Below are positions 1 through 6,070 of a stretch of DNA of 6,070 nucleotides, piece by piece. A model generated the notes under the pieces. The model was not told where the DNA came from. It worked only from the letters and a program-made list of their open reading frames with translations, and searched no databases. This DNA is from Spirochaetales bacterium (lineage in GTDB: Bacteria; Spirochaetota; Spirochaetia; ARS1246), in assembly GCA_018644745.1 (NCBI GenBank), contig JABGPX010000300.1, positions 1-6,070 on the forward strand. Reading direction: 5' to 3'. The first letter of the stretch is position 1. Every line of letters begins with the position of its first letter. The position numbers and the translations under genes were made by a program.

Positions 1-369
1 GTGCTCTTCGTGGAGCTTATCAAAAACGGTATGCCTGAGAAGCAGTCGCCGATCGAAGCAATGTTGATGGAACACGATCAGGGCCGAGATTATGTGCGCG
101 GCATGGAAGAAGCCGCGCAGAGAGTGCTCGCAGGCGACTCAGACGCCATCGATGTCATTCTCGAGAACGCCGCCGGATACATCGAACTGCTCCGGGGTCA
201 TATTGATAAAGAAGATACCATTCTGTATCCGTTAGCCGAGCGCGTTTTGCCGGAAAACGTGCGTGCAGGAATGCTTGACGCATATGTTGCGGCGGAATCG
301 AAGACGCCTGGCCTCAGTGAAAAATACCTCGCTCTTGTTGAGACATACGAAAAAGAGCTTGATAGTTAG
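1..369 (+). CDS. Hemerythrin-like (HHE domain) protein, C-terminal part, 5' end cut by window
   Basis: The frame is open from the first base to TAG at 367-369 (122 codons). It looks like the second half of a hemerythrin-like four-helix protein, a family that binds a di-iron or related metal centre and is linked to oxygen, NO or redox sensing and storage. Visible signatures are EHDQGR at residues 24-29 (H25) and LLRGHIDKED at 63-72 (H67 and E71), which fit the third and fourth metal-binding helices, followed by ILYPLAE. The opening residues, LFVELIKNGMP, resemble the family's internal stretch after the HHxxEE-type helix. I therefore infer that the GTG at position 1 is an internal valine codon and that the true start and first metal ligands lie upstream. 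No membrane segment or signal peptide is visible. It converges on the gcv operon and overlaps its last gene by 4 bp, so no shared function is implied. The family call is fairly sure; the physiological role is unknown. Confidence 0.8.
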   Translation: MLFVELIKNGMPEKQSPIEAMLMEHDQGRDYVRGMEEAAQRVLAGDSDAIDVILENAAGYIELLRGHIDKEDTILYPLAERVLPENVRAGMLDAYVAAESKTPGLSEKYLALVETYEKELDS

Positions 370-1754
370 AATTGTGCCTTCAGCTGCTCCAAGAGCGGTG
401 TTATAACACCCTCCTCAAAACAAAAGCTCATGGTAACAAACCGCTGTCTGAACGCGGCGACTTTCTCCTTGGTCCCATCGGCGCCTTTCGTTGCGTCGGA
501 GAAAAGCACGGCAAACTCTTCAAAGTCTTTCTCTGTCATCCCGAATCGAGTCATCTCCGACACACCCAATCTCAAGCCCGAGCTGGCCGTAAACCCTTCA
601 TCTCCTGGAAGAGCCTGATAGTTTACGATGATATTGCTTTCTTCCATATTTTCCGCGACTCTGCATCCTTCGGCGTAACCGACATCCACCAATACCTGGT
701 GAGTTTCTGTATAGCCGATATCCGGATCACCTTGGACTTTCATACCTAAACTGCTGAGCGCGCGCGCGAAAGCTTTGGCGTTGGCGATAACCTGAGGCTG
801 ATATTTGCCTTTGAAAGCGTTCATCTCGAGGATCGCGAAATAAAGTCCGAGAAGGGATCCGAGATGGTGATTGCTGAGCTGGCCTGGGAAAGCTCTCCGA
901 CGAACTGCTTCCCAGAATTTGTAGGAGGCGGTATCTTCGGTAAAGTTCCCGCCGATCACTCCGCGCTGGGTTCCAAAGAATGTCTTGTGGGTCGATCCTG
1001 TCACAATATCGGCCCCTTCTTCAAAGGGCTTTTGGAAATGAGGTCCTACGAGTCCAAGGACATGAGCCATGTCGTACATGAGCAGCGGTTTCTGCTGCAT
1101 ATCCGCGAGCATCGCTGCTATCTGCCGAACAGGTTCGCGATGAATTACCATGCTTTTACCGAGTATCAGCAGCTCAGGGCTGTTCTTGTCGAGTATTTTT
1201 GCCGTTTCTTCCAGATCAATCATGTACGGGTTATCTTTCCTTACCGGGAAATTGATAACCGAAAACCGTTCGGTAACCGGATCCCTGGCCACGAAATGGC
1301 GGAGAGCTCCCATCGGCTGAGCGCTCAGATGCCCCCCCTTGCCGAGGTGATTTGTCATCGCGAGCCGGATTCGCTCCGCTTCGCTGCGCCGGTCCGTTCT
1401 ATTGCGATGATCTACCAGAGCGCTGAAAACCGTAGTGTTCGCCATTTGCCCGCTAATTATTCTTGCCTCGATTAGGGGGCAGCCGAGGTACTCCGCGAAC
1501 TCATCTGCGAGCCGCTCCTCCACCCAGCTTATGAAGTCAGTTCCCTGATAATAGAAAACCTCTCGTTCAAAGACGGCTTTCATTTTTTTGTGTTCGGCAT
1601 AACGCCCGGAAGGATCACTGATTGATAAGAGGCGTACGATCGGAGAAGGTGTCATTTCTGAGGGAATCAAGTTTACGCATTGGTTCTGGCGCCAGATATG
1701 ATTATCCAATGCCCGTTTAACCAGAGCAGCGGCTTTTTTCTCGTACGGACGCGA
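366..1754 (-). other. glyA: SHMT domain of the fusion protein, divergent
   Basis: Residues about 421-882 align by eye with the whole length of E. coli GlyA. Matching E. coli active-site positions by motif: S35 to S452, Y55 to Y472, E57 to E474, Y64/Y65 to Y488/Y489, H126 to H562, D200 to D648, H203 to H651, H228 to H676, K229 to K677 and R363 to R815. All are conserved, so catalysis is plausible. Divergent features are a stretch about 12 residues longer than E. coli between SGQMAN and the GGH folate loop (about 533-550, rich in arginine), THKTFFGTQRG in place of THKTLxGPRGG, and GVSEMTRFGM in place of GTPAxTxRGF. The last two remind me of archaeal-type SHMTs, from memory and unverified. The region between the domains (about 401-420) looks like a short linker. 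Confidence 0.9.
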
Positions 1755-3014
1755 CTCGGTGGTCGGGACCTTTTTGCTCCAATCCGCGGGAATGGCCCGG
1801 AAATAGGGCGGAGCTTCACTCCGGCCATGGTACCGGACAGTCTGCACCGACAGGCGGCGGCCCCGGGATTCTGCGTGCAGAGGGGTGCCGTATTTTATTT
1901 CCGCGTTTACAAGCCCTAGACCGATAGAGCGGCGCACCGATTCGTCGGTTATTTCCATATTTGCCCCTTCACCGGTGAAGAGCCAATAGGGGCAGGCGGT
2001 GCCGCTGGTAATAACACCTACCTCGATATCGTCTATATAGAGTTTATCTCCATTTCGGAGCACTCCTTTGTCCATCAATGCGACCGGCCGCACCCGCCGT
2101 CGCAGCTCTTTTGACGGCAGGTAGTTTCCTACTTTCAGTTTCTTCACCTGCTCGTATTGCCCGAGCAAAGCTTTGCGGCCGATAAAGTCACCCTTGCGGG
2201 GTGTAAAGCTCACCGCCACTCCGCACAAAGGATGAGAATACGCGGGTATATCGTTTGCGTCCGGATCCGTTCCGAACTCATGGCCATAGAGAGGCATACC
2301 AGCTTCGAGCCTCAGAGTATCTCGGGCACCGAGTCCGACCGGGACCACTCCTTTCGATTTTCCCGTTGTATAGAGGAGATCCCAGATCTCCGCCGCGCTG
2401 CCTGCGTCTACAAACAGCTCAAATCCGACGGGTTCACCGGTATATCCGGTACGTGCCATTTTTACCGGAACGCCGGCCAGCACTCCTTCGCTGAGAGTGT
2501 TGTGGCCCGTCTCAGGCAGAGCGCCCTCTTCGAGCAGGAAATCAAGGATACGGCTTGTCTGTGGTCCCTGAAACGCGATCATTGAGAGCTCTTCGGTACC
2601 GTCAACGAGCTCTACGTGCTCGATCGGCTGAGCTTCATTCTTGAGGTGCTGCCAGTCTTTTTCGGTGTTTGAAGCGTTTACGATAAGCATGTACTCGTTG
2701 TCGTTGAATCTATATAGATACGCATCGTCTATTACCCCGCCTTCAGGATTGGCAATAATGGTATATTGAGCCTGACCGGTGTGAAGTGCCTCCACGTTGT
2801 TTGTAAGTACATGCTGGAGATAAACAACCGCGTCCCTGCCGCTGACCAGAAATCTACCCATGTGGCTAACGTCAAAGATACCCCCGTTGCGCCGGGTGGA
2901 TAGATGCTCTGAGAGAATCCCTGTTTCATATTGCAGCGGCATATCCCAACCGCCGAAGTCGACCATTTTCGCGCCGTGCTCGCGGTGCCAATCATTCATC
3001 GGTGTCTTTTTCAT
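366..3014 (-). CDS. Fusion protein: glycine cleavage T-protein (aminomethyltransferase) + serine hydroxymethyltransferase
   Basis: One uninterrupted 882-residue frame encodes two cytosolic folate enzymes. Residues about 1-400 are GcvT, which moves the aminomethyl carbon from lipoyl-GcvH to tetrahydrofolate, releasing ammonia and making 5,10-methylene-THF. Residues about 421-882 are a PLP-dependent SHMT, which interconverts serine plus THF with glycine plus methylene-THF. GcvT marks include FDVSHMG (47-53), GGVIDD (92-97, with the catalytic aspartate), RTGYTGE (188-194) and GLGARDTLRLEAGMPLYGHE (227-246). SHMT marks include IPSE (450-453), RYAE (471-474), SGQMAN (521-526), DMAH (648-651), the Schiff-base lysine K677 in STHKT, and R815 in SGLRLG. 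The start at 3014 is supported by AAGGA six bases upstream and by an ATGA overlap with gcvPB. M6 is a weaker alternative start. GcvT alone is usually about 360-400 residues and SHMT about 415-435, so the length is the sum of both. There is no ATG between residues 353 and 454, so a separate SHMT start at the junction is unlikely. Domain calls are very sure; activity of both halves is inferred. Confidence 0.95.
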   Translation of the reverse strand: MKKTPMNDWHREHGAKMVDFGGWDMPLQYETGILSEHLSTRRNGGIFDVSHMGRFLVSGRDAVVYLQHVLTNNVEALHTGQAQYTIIANPEGGVIDDAYLYRFNDNEYMLIVNASNTEKDWQHLKNEAQPIEHVELVDGTEELSMIAFQGPQTSRILDFLLEEGALPETGHNTLSEGVLAGVPVKMARTGYTGEPVGFELFVDAGSAAEIWDLLYTTGKSKGVVPVGLGARDTLRLEAGMPLYGHEFGTDPDANDIPAYSHPLCGVAVSFTPRKGDFIGRKALLGQYEQVKKLKVGNYLPSKELRRRVRPVALMDKGVLRNGDKLYIDDIEVGVITSGTACPYWLFTGEGANMEITDESVRRSIGLGLVNAEIKYGTPLHAESRGRRLSVQTVRYHGRSEAPPYFRAIPADWSKKVPTTESRPYEKKAAALVKRALDNHIWRQNQCVNLIPSEMTPSPIVRLLSISDPSGRYAEHKKMKAVFEREVFYYQGTDFISWVEERLADEFAEYLGCPLIEARIISGQMANTTVFSALVDHRNRTDRRSEAERIRLAMTNHLGKGGHLSAQPMGALRHFVARDPVTERFSVINFPVRKDNPYMIDLEETAKILDKNSPELLILGKSMVIHREPVRQIAAMLADMQQKPLLMYDMAHVLGLVGPHFQKPFEEGADIVTGSTHKTFFGTQRGVIGGNFTEDTASYKFWEAVRRRAFPGQLSNHHLGSLLGLYFAILEMNAFKGKYQPQVIANAKAFARALSSLGMKVQGDPDIGYTETHQVLVDVGYAEGCRVAENMEESNIIVNYQALPGDEGFTASSGLRLGVSEMTRFGMTEKDFEEFAVLFSDATKGADGTKEKVAAFRQRFVTMSFCFEEGVITPLLEQLKAQF
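1815..3014 (-). other. gcvT: GcvT domain of the fusion protein
   Basis: Residues about 1-400 hold the entire T-protein fold, including the C-terminal barrel (EVGVITSGT at 331-339, then IGLGLVNAEIKYGTPL at 364-379). It is therefore a whole enzyme and not a remnant. It differs from E. coli GcvT in three places, judged from memory. The usual RTGYTGEDGFE reads RTGYTGEPVGFE. A longer, unusual stretch (about 247-268) follows YGHE. About 15 extra residues (about 344-360) follow SGTACPYW, where the family normally has a short SP-containing turn. These could be subfamily traits or adaptations to the fused partner. Confidence is high for the domain and low for the meaning of the insertions. Confidence 0.92.
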
Positions 3015-4477
3015 GTTGTTTCCTTATCCTGTTCCCATCGTAGAACCGGGTTTCGCGCGGCATATACGTCATCGACTCTTCTTACCGGGGTATTGTAAGG
3101 TGCGTGCTTTATCATTTCCGGATCATCTGCCGCGGCTGCGACGATCTCCTCCAGAACCGAGACGAAATTATCGAGTGTTTCAATACCTTCAGTTTCAGTC
3201 GGTTCGACCATGAGCGCTTCTTTTATGATTAGCGGAAAGTATACCGTAGGCGGATGTATGCCATAATCGAGAAGGCGTTTGGCAACATCCATCCCGGTAA
3301 TACCGGTTTTACTTTTCAATCCTTCTCCTGATAGAACAAACTCATGTTTGCAAAGTCTGTCAAAAGGCAGATCGAATATTTTGGATAGTTTCACCCTCAG
3401 ATAATTGGCGCTAAGGACAGCGTGTTCGGAAACCTTCTCCAAGCCTAACCCGCCCATGGTGAGGATATAGGCAAAGGCGCGAATCATAACACCTACGTTT
3501 CCGTGGAATCCTGATATTCTGCCTATCGAAGTATCCCGGCCTTCGGAGAGAAAGTAGGATTCGCCGTTGTGTTCGACTGTCGGCGCCGGTAGAAATGGAA
3601 TAAGCTTTTCGTTGACTAAGACTGGACCCGCACCGGGACCGCCGCCGCCGTGAGGAGTTGAGAATGTTTTATGAAGGTTTATATGGACAACATCAAACCC
3701 CATGTCACCGGGTCTGCATTTTCCCATTACCGCGTTTAAATTGGCTCCGTCGTAATAAAGTAACCCGCCGGCGGAATGAACAGCATCGGAGATCTTTTTG
3801 ATATCTGTCTCAAACAACCCCAGAGTGCTCGGATTGGTAAGCATGATACCGGCGAGAGAATCGTTAAGATAAGGCTCTATTTCATTGAGAGATACCAGTC
3901 CACGCTCATCCGAAGGTATCTGCCGTACTTCGAAGCCGGCAATATGGGCGGATGCCGGATTGGTCCCGTGAGCCGAGTCAGGAACCAGGATTATCTTTCT
4001 CATGTGTTCTTTTCTTTCTGTAAACCAAGCCTGGAACAGTTTCATCCCCGTAAACTCTCCCTGAGCACCCGCGTACGGCTGGAGAGTTCCCCACTTCATT
4101 CCGGTTATTTCACAAAGGAAATCCGTGAGGCGGTGAAGGAGCTTCAAAGTGCCCTGGGCGGAGGAAACCGGCTGGGAAGGATGAAGAGCCGTGAACTCCG
4201 GAAAAGAGGCAACCTGCTCATTTATCTTCGGATTGTATTTCATGGTGCAGGAACCCAGAGGATAGAATCCTGTATCTACAGAATGGTTTCGATGAGAAAG
4301 GTTTACATAGTGACGTACAATTTCCCCTTCTGAAAGCTGGGGAAGATCCGCAGGCACTTCCCGCAATACCGACTTTGGTAGTGTTTTTTTTGGATCGATC
4401 AGCGGCACATCAAGGGCGGGCAGAGTATAACCTCTTCGACCCGGTTTCGAGCGTTCAAATATAAGCGGGAATGTCAT
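3011..4477 (-). CDS. gcvPB: Glycine dehydrogenase (decarboxylating) subunit 2, P-protein beta
   Basis: This 488-residue protein is the PLP-carrying half of the glycine cleavage P-protein. With GcvPA it decarboxylates glycine and passes the aminomethyl group to the lipoyl arm of GcvH. Motifs in order are LIFERSKPGRRG near the N-terminus (5-16), FYPLGSCTMKYNP (71-83), QPYAGAQGEFTG (133-144), SAHGTNPASA (168-177), YYDGANLNAV (241-250), the Schiff-base lysine K270 in INLHKTFSTPHGGGGPG (266-282), and IGRISGFHGN (318-327). Length is normal for the family (roughly 480-500). The start is supported by GAGGAG nine bases upstream and by the ATGA overlap with gcvPA. Its stop overlaps the start of the GcvT-SHMT gene in the same way, so the three genes are probably translationally coupled and made in fixed ratio. 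Nothing suggests damage. Confidence 0.97.
   Translation of the reverse strand: MTFPLIFERSKPGRRGYTLPALDVPLIDPKKTLPKSVLREVPADLPQLSEGEIVRHYVNLSHRNHSVDTGFYPLGSCTMKYNPKINEQVASFPEFTALHPSQPVSSAQGTLKLLHRLTDFLCEITGMKWGTLQPYAGAQGEFTGMKLFQAWFTERKEHMRKIILVPDSAHGTNPASAHIAGFEVRQIPSDERGLVSLNEIEPYLNDSLAGIMLTNPSTLGLFETDIKKISDAVHSAGGLLYYDGANLNAVMGKCRPGDMGFDVVHINLHKTFSTPHGGGGPGAGPVLVNEKLIPFLPAPTVEHNGESYFLSEGRDTSIGRISGFHGNVGVMIRAFAYILTMGGLGLEKVSEHAVLSANYLRVKLSKIFDLPFDRLCKHEFVLSGEGLKSKTGITGMDVAKRLLDYGIHPPTVYFPLIIKEALMVEPTETEGIETLDNFVSVLEEIVAAAADDPEMIKHAPYNTPVRRVDDVYAARNPVLRWEQDKETT
3021..3025 (-). promoter_or_regulatory. Ribosome binding site of the GcvT-SHMT gene, inside gcvPB
   Basis: AAGGA on the minus strand lies six bases before the ATG at 3014, within the end of gcvPB. 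It favours this start over the methionine five codons further in (M6). Confidence 0.75.
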
Positions 4478-5805
4478 ACGAGTACTCTCCTCAATGCGTC
4501 TACATAGCCGTCGATTTCATCCTTCGACCGTTTCTCGGTTACCGTCACGAGCATCTCATTTTCTCCCTCGAGAGGTACTCCAGCGAAGTAGCCCATCTCG
4601 AGCATAACATCGATTACCTGTGCCGCAGGCTTCGGCAGAGTAACGGCGAACTCATTGAAGAAAGGCTGATCGAAAAGCGGTTTCGCGGTGGTTTCGGCGA
4701 ATAGCTTCGAATGCAGATAGTGAGCTTTGCTGTGATTTTGAAGCGCGGTCTCTTGTAGACCGGCGGATCCCATGGTAACCAAATAAACCGCCATTCCGAG
4801 TGCCGCAAGCGCCTGGTTTGTGCAGATATTTGATGTTGCTCGCTCTCTTTTTATATGCTGCTCCCTGGCCTGGAGAGTGAGTACAAATGCCCGCTGGCCG
4901 TCGGCATCGAGGGTCTGGCCGACAATTCGGCCGGGCATCTTCCTCATCATATGGGCGCCCGCGCAGATAAACCCGACTCCCGGGCCGCCGTAGTTTTGCG
5001 CCAGGCCGCAGGGCTGGCCGTCTCCGACCGCGATATCCGCGCCCCATTCACCGGGAGATTTCAATAGGCCGAGGGATAACGGATTGCTGGATATGATGAA
5101 CCGGGCACCTTCTTCGCAAATGGTCTCGGCGAAACCTTCATAGTTCTCTACGTTTCCGAATCTGTTTGGAGATTGGACAAGTACACCCGCGGTATCCTTA
5201 TCGACTGCCGATCTCAATGTCTCGATGGTCAGGACACCGGCTTTTGAAGGCAGTTCGATCAGCTCGACATCAATCTGGCTAAAGAATGTCTTGATCACTT
5301 CAATTGTTGAGGGATTCACCGTGGAGGATAGAAGGAGCTTCCGTTTCCCCCGGGTACTGTTTACCGCCATCGCGCACGCTTCTGCCGCGGCACTCGCGCC
5401 GTCGTAAAGCGATGCGTTTGAAACATCCAGGCCGGTAAGGGAGCAGATAAGCGACTGATACTCAAACATGGCTTGCAAAATTCCCTGCGATATCTCTGCC
5501 TGATATGGTGTATAGGCGGTTATAAACTCACTGCGTGATTGGACAAACGGCACCAGTGATGGTATCAGATGATCATATATACCGGATCCGAGAAACGAGA
5601 CAGCCTTTTTATTCTCTGTCGCGAGATCCCGCATCTGCTGGTATACTTCAAACTCCGAGGAGGGTTCGGGAAGATTCAAGCTTCCTTTGAAAAGGATATC
5701 CGGCGGAATGTCATCAAAAAGATTGTTAATAGAATCTACTCCGATAGCAGCGAGCATCTTTTCAATGTCCTCCGCCGTGTGGGGCAGATAGGTGAAATCT
5801 CCCAT
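4474..5805 (-). CDS. gcvPA: Glycine dehydrogenase (decarboxylating) subunit 1, P-protein alpha
   Basis: This 443-residue protein is the N-terminal half of the split P-protein. It has the PLP-enzyme fold but lacks the catalytic lysine, and pairs with GcvPB in an alpha2-beta2 enzyme. Motifs are YLPHT (6-10), FLGSGIYDHLIPS (71-83), ITAYTPYQAEISQG (95-108), NASLYDGA (130-137), STVNP (161-165), NYGGPGVGF (271-279), GRIVGQT (292-298) and REQHIKRERATSNICTNQAL (314-333). Length matches the family. The usual FLGAGSYDHYIP reads FLGSGIYDHLIP here, a mild substitution in a conserved loop. The ATG at 5805 is backed by a strong AAAGGAG eight bases upstream that overlaps the stop codon of the preceding ACT-domain gene. 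The gene ends in an ATGA overlap with gcvPB. Confidence 0.97.
   Translation of the reverse strand: MGDFTYLPHTAEDIEKMLAAIGVDSINNLFDDIPPDILFKGSLNLPEPSSEFEVYQQMRDLATENKKAVSFLGSGIYDHLIPSLVPFVQSRSEFITAYTPYQAEISQGILQAMFEYQSLICSLTGLDVSNASLYDGASAAAEACAMAVNSTRGKRKLLLSSTVNPSTIEVIKTFFSQIDVELIELPSKAGVLTIETLRSAVDKDTAGVLVQSPNRFGNVENYEGFAETICEEGARFIISSNPLSLGLLKSPGEWGADIAVGDGQPCGLAQNYGGPGVGFICAGAHMMRKMPGRIVGQTLDADGQRAFVLTLQAREQHIKRERATSNICTNQALAALGMAVYLVTMGSAGLQETALQNHSKAHYLHSKLFAETTAKPLFDQPFFNEFAVTLPKPAAQVIDVMLEMGYFAGVPLEGENEMLVTVTEKRSKDEIDGYVDALRRVLV
4487..4492 (-). promoter_or_regulatory. Ribosome binding site of gcvPB, inside gcvPA
   Basis: GAGGAG on the minus strand sits nine bases before the gcvPB ATG, within the last codons of gcvPA. 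Together with the ATGA overlap it supports this start and coupled translation. Confidence 0.8.
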
Positions 5806-5813
5806 GTAGCAAG

Positions 5814-5820
5814 CTCCTTT
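5814..5820 (-). promoter_or_regulatory. Ribosome binding site of gcvPA
   Basis: On the minus strand, AAAGGAG lies eight bases before the gcvPA ATG. Its first two A residues are the last two bases of the upstream TAA stop, so termination of the ACT-domain gene would leave ribosomes on this site. It fixes the gcvPA start. Confidence 0.85.
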
Positions 5821-6070
5821 AGGCGATCGGATTTATTATTACTGAGTGAATATCTTCGCCGGCATTTTTCATGCCTTCCAGCGCTGATTCAGATAGCGCC
5901 TCGTCTATCTGTATATTTGCGCACGCTCCCTCAACACCGTGAAAGATGATATTTTCCATGCTTTCTACGTTTATATCTGCTTCCCGGATTATTTTGAGAA
6001 CTGCCGAAAGAACTCCCACGTGATTCCTGTGGCGAACCGATAACACGTATTTTGCCGGTGTTTTTTCCAT
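5819..6070 (-). CDS. ACT-domain protein, probably C-terminus of D-3-phosphoglycerate dehydrogenase, cut by window
   Basis: 83 codons are visible, ending in TAA at 5821-5819. The sequence is an ACT domain, a small regulatory fold that often binds amino acids. It shows VRHRNHVGVLSAVL (12-25), with the ligand-loop glycine G19, then INVESMENIIF (33-43) and EGACANIQID (47-56). The INVxxMEN-IIF-G-E-xACAxIxxD pattern is what I recall from the ACT tail of one class of SerA (first enzyme of serine synthesis, 3-phosphoglycerate to phosphohydroxypyruvate). In that family ACT domains can mediate feedback by serine. The first visible codon is an ATG exactly at the window edge, so a stand-alone 83-residue ACT protein cannot be excluded. 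I favour the SerA tail because of the pattern and the serine/glycine neighbours. It lies 13 bp upstream of gcvPA, with no visible terminator between, so it is probably in the same operon. Confidence 0.75.
   Translation of the reverse strand: MEKTPAKYVLSVRHRNHVGVLSAVLKIIREADINVESMENIIFHGVEGACANIQIDEALSESALEGMKNAGEDIHSVIINPIA

Noticed and set aside
95..119. GC-rich inverted repeat with an 8-bp perfect stem (95-102 with 112-119) and a 9-base loop, about 250 bases past the end of the gcv operon
   Set aside because: It lies inside the hemerythrin-like coding region and has no T-tract on either strand, so it does not look like an intrinsic terminator. GC-rich coding sequence can produce this by chance.
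1..369. A functional link between the hemerythrin-like protein and the glycine operon
   Set aside because: The genes converge from opposite strands and share no promoter. Adjacency alone does not support a joint role.
397..410. Perfect 14-bp palindrome GGTGTTATAACACC near the 3' end of the GcvT-SHMT gene
   Set aside because: It has no loop, sits in codons for GVITPL, has no partner copy that I noticed, and one such palindrome in 6 kb is not surprising. An operator role is unsupported.
864..1475. Long plus-strand open frame (203 codons) opposite the SHMT domain
   Set aside because: It is antisense to a well-conserved enzyme domain, shows no recognisable motif and has no convincing ribosome binding site. 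It is a shadow of the coding strand.
1755..1815. Possibility that the GcvT-SHMT fusion is a sequencing or assembly error joining two genes
   Set aside because: The frame stays open through the junction. GcvT ends completely before a linker, SHMT begins with its own N-terminal helix, and no ATG or Shine-Dalgarno site for a separate SHMT gene is visible. Read-level checking would still be worthwhile.
3776..4333. Plus-strand open frame (185 codons) opposite gcvPB
   Set aside because: It is antisense to strongly conserved P-protein motifs and the translation resembles no protein family I know.

Overview
This is an accessory-free metabolic window from a bacterium of moderate GC content with clear Shine-Dalgarno sites. 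The split P-protein (GcvPA plus GcvPB) is found in many bacteria and archaea. It excludes the single-chain P-protein arrangement of E. coli but does not fix the lineage. I cannot name the organism. An uncultured or deeply branching bacterial lineage is plausible, but that is a guess.

Almost all of the window (6070 down to 366) is one minus-strand operon for glycine, serine and one-carbon metabolism. In transcription order it holds: (1) the 3' end of a gene encoding an ACT domain, most likely the C-terminus of a D-3-phosphoglycerate dehydrogenase (serA), cut by the window edge; (2) gcvPA; (3) gcvPB; (4) a single 882-residue gene that joins a complete aminomethyltransferase (GcvT) to a complete, divergent serine hydroxymethyltransferase (SHMT/GlyA). 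The genes are packed tightly: 13 bp between the ACT gene and gcvPA, then two ATGA start/stop overlaps. Each downstream gene has a good ribosome binding site. No promoter is visible, so transcription probably starts beyond position 6070.

On the plus strand, positions 1-369 carry the 3' end of a hemerythrin-like (HHE) protein. Its stop codon overlaps the stop codon of the GcvT-SHMT gene tail to tail. There is no intergenic stretch over 300 bases and no RNA gene, mobile element or CRISPR array that I can see.

The operon logic is coherent. Phosphoglycerate dehydrogenase would start serine synthesis. SHMT interconverts serine and glycine using 5,10-methylene-tetrahydrofolate. The P- and T-proteins cleave glycine (or build it in reverse) and share the same folate intermediate. 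The main item of interest is the GcvT-SHMT fusion, which puts the two enzymes that make and use methylene-tetrahydrofolate on one chain. gcvH and the lipoamide dehydrogenase gene, both needed for a working glycine cleavage system, are not in the window.
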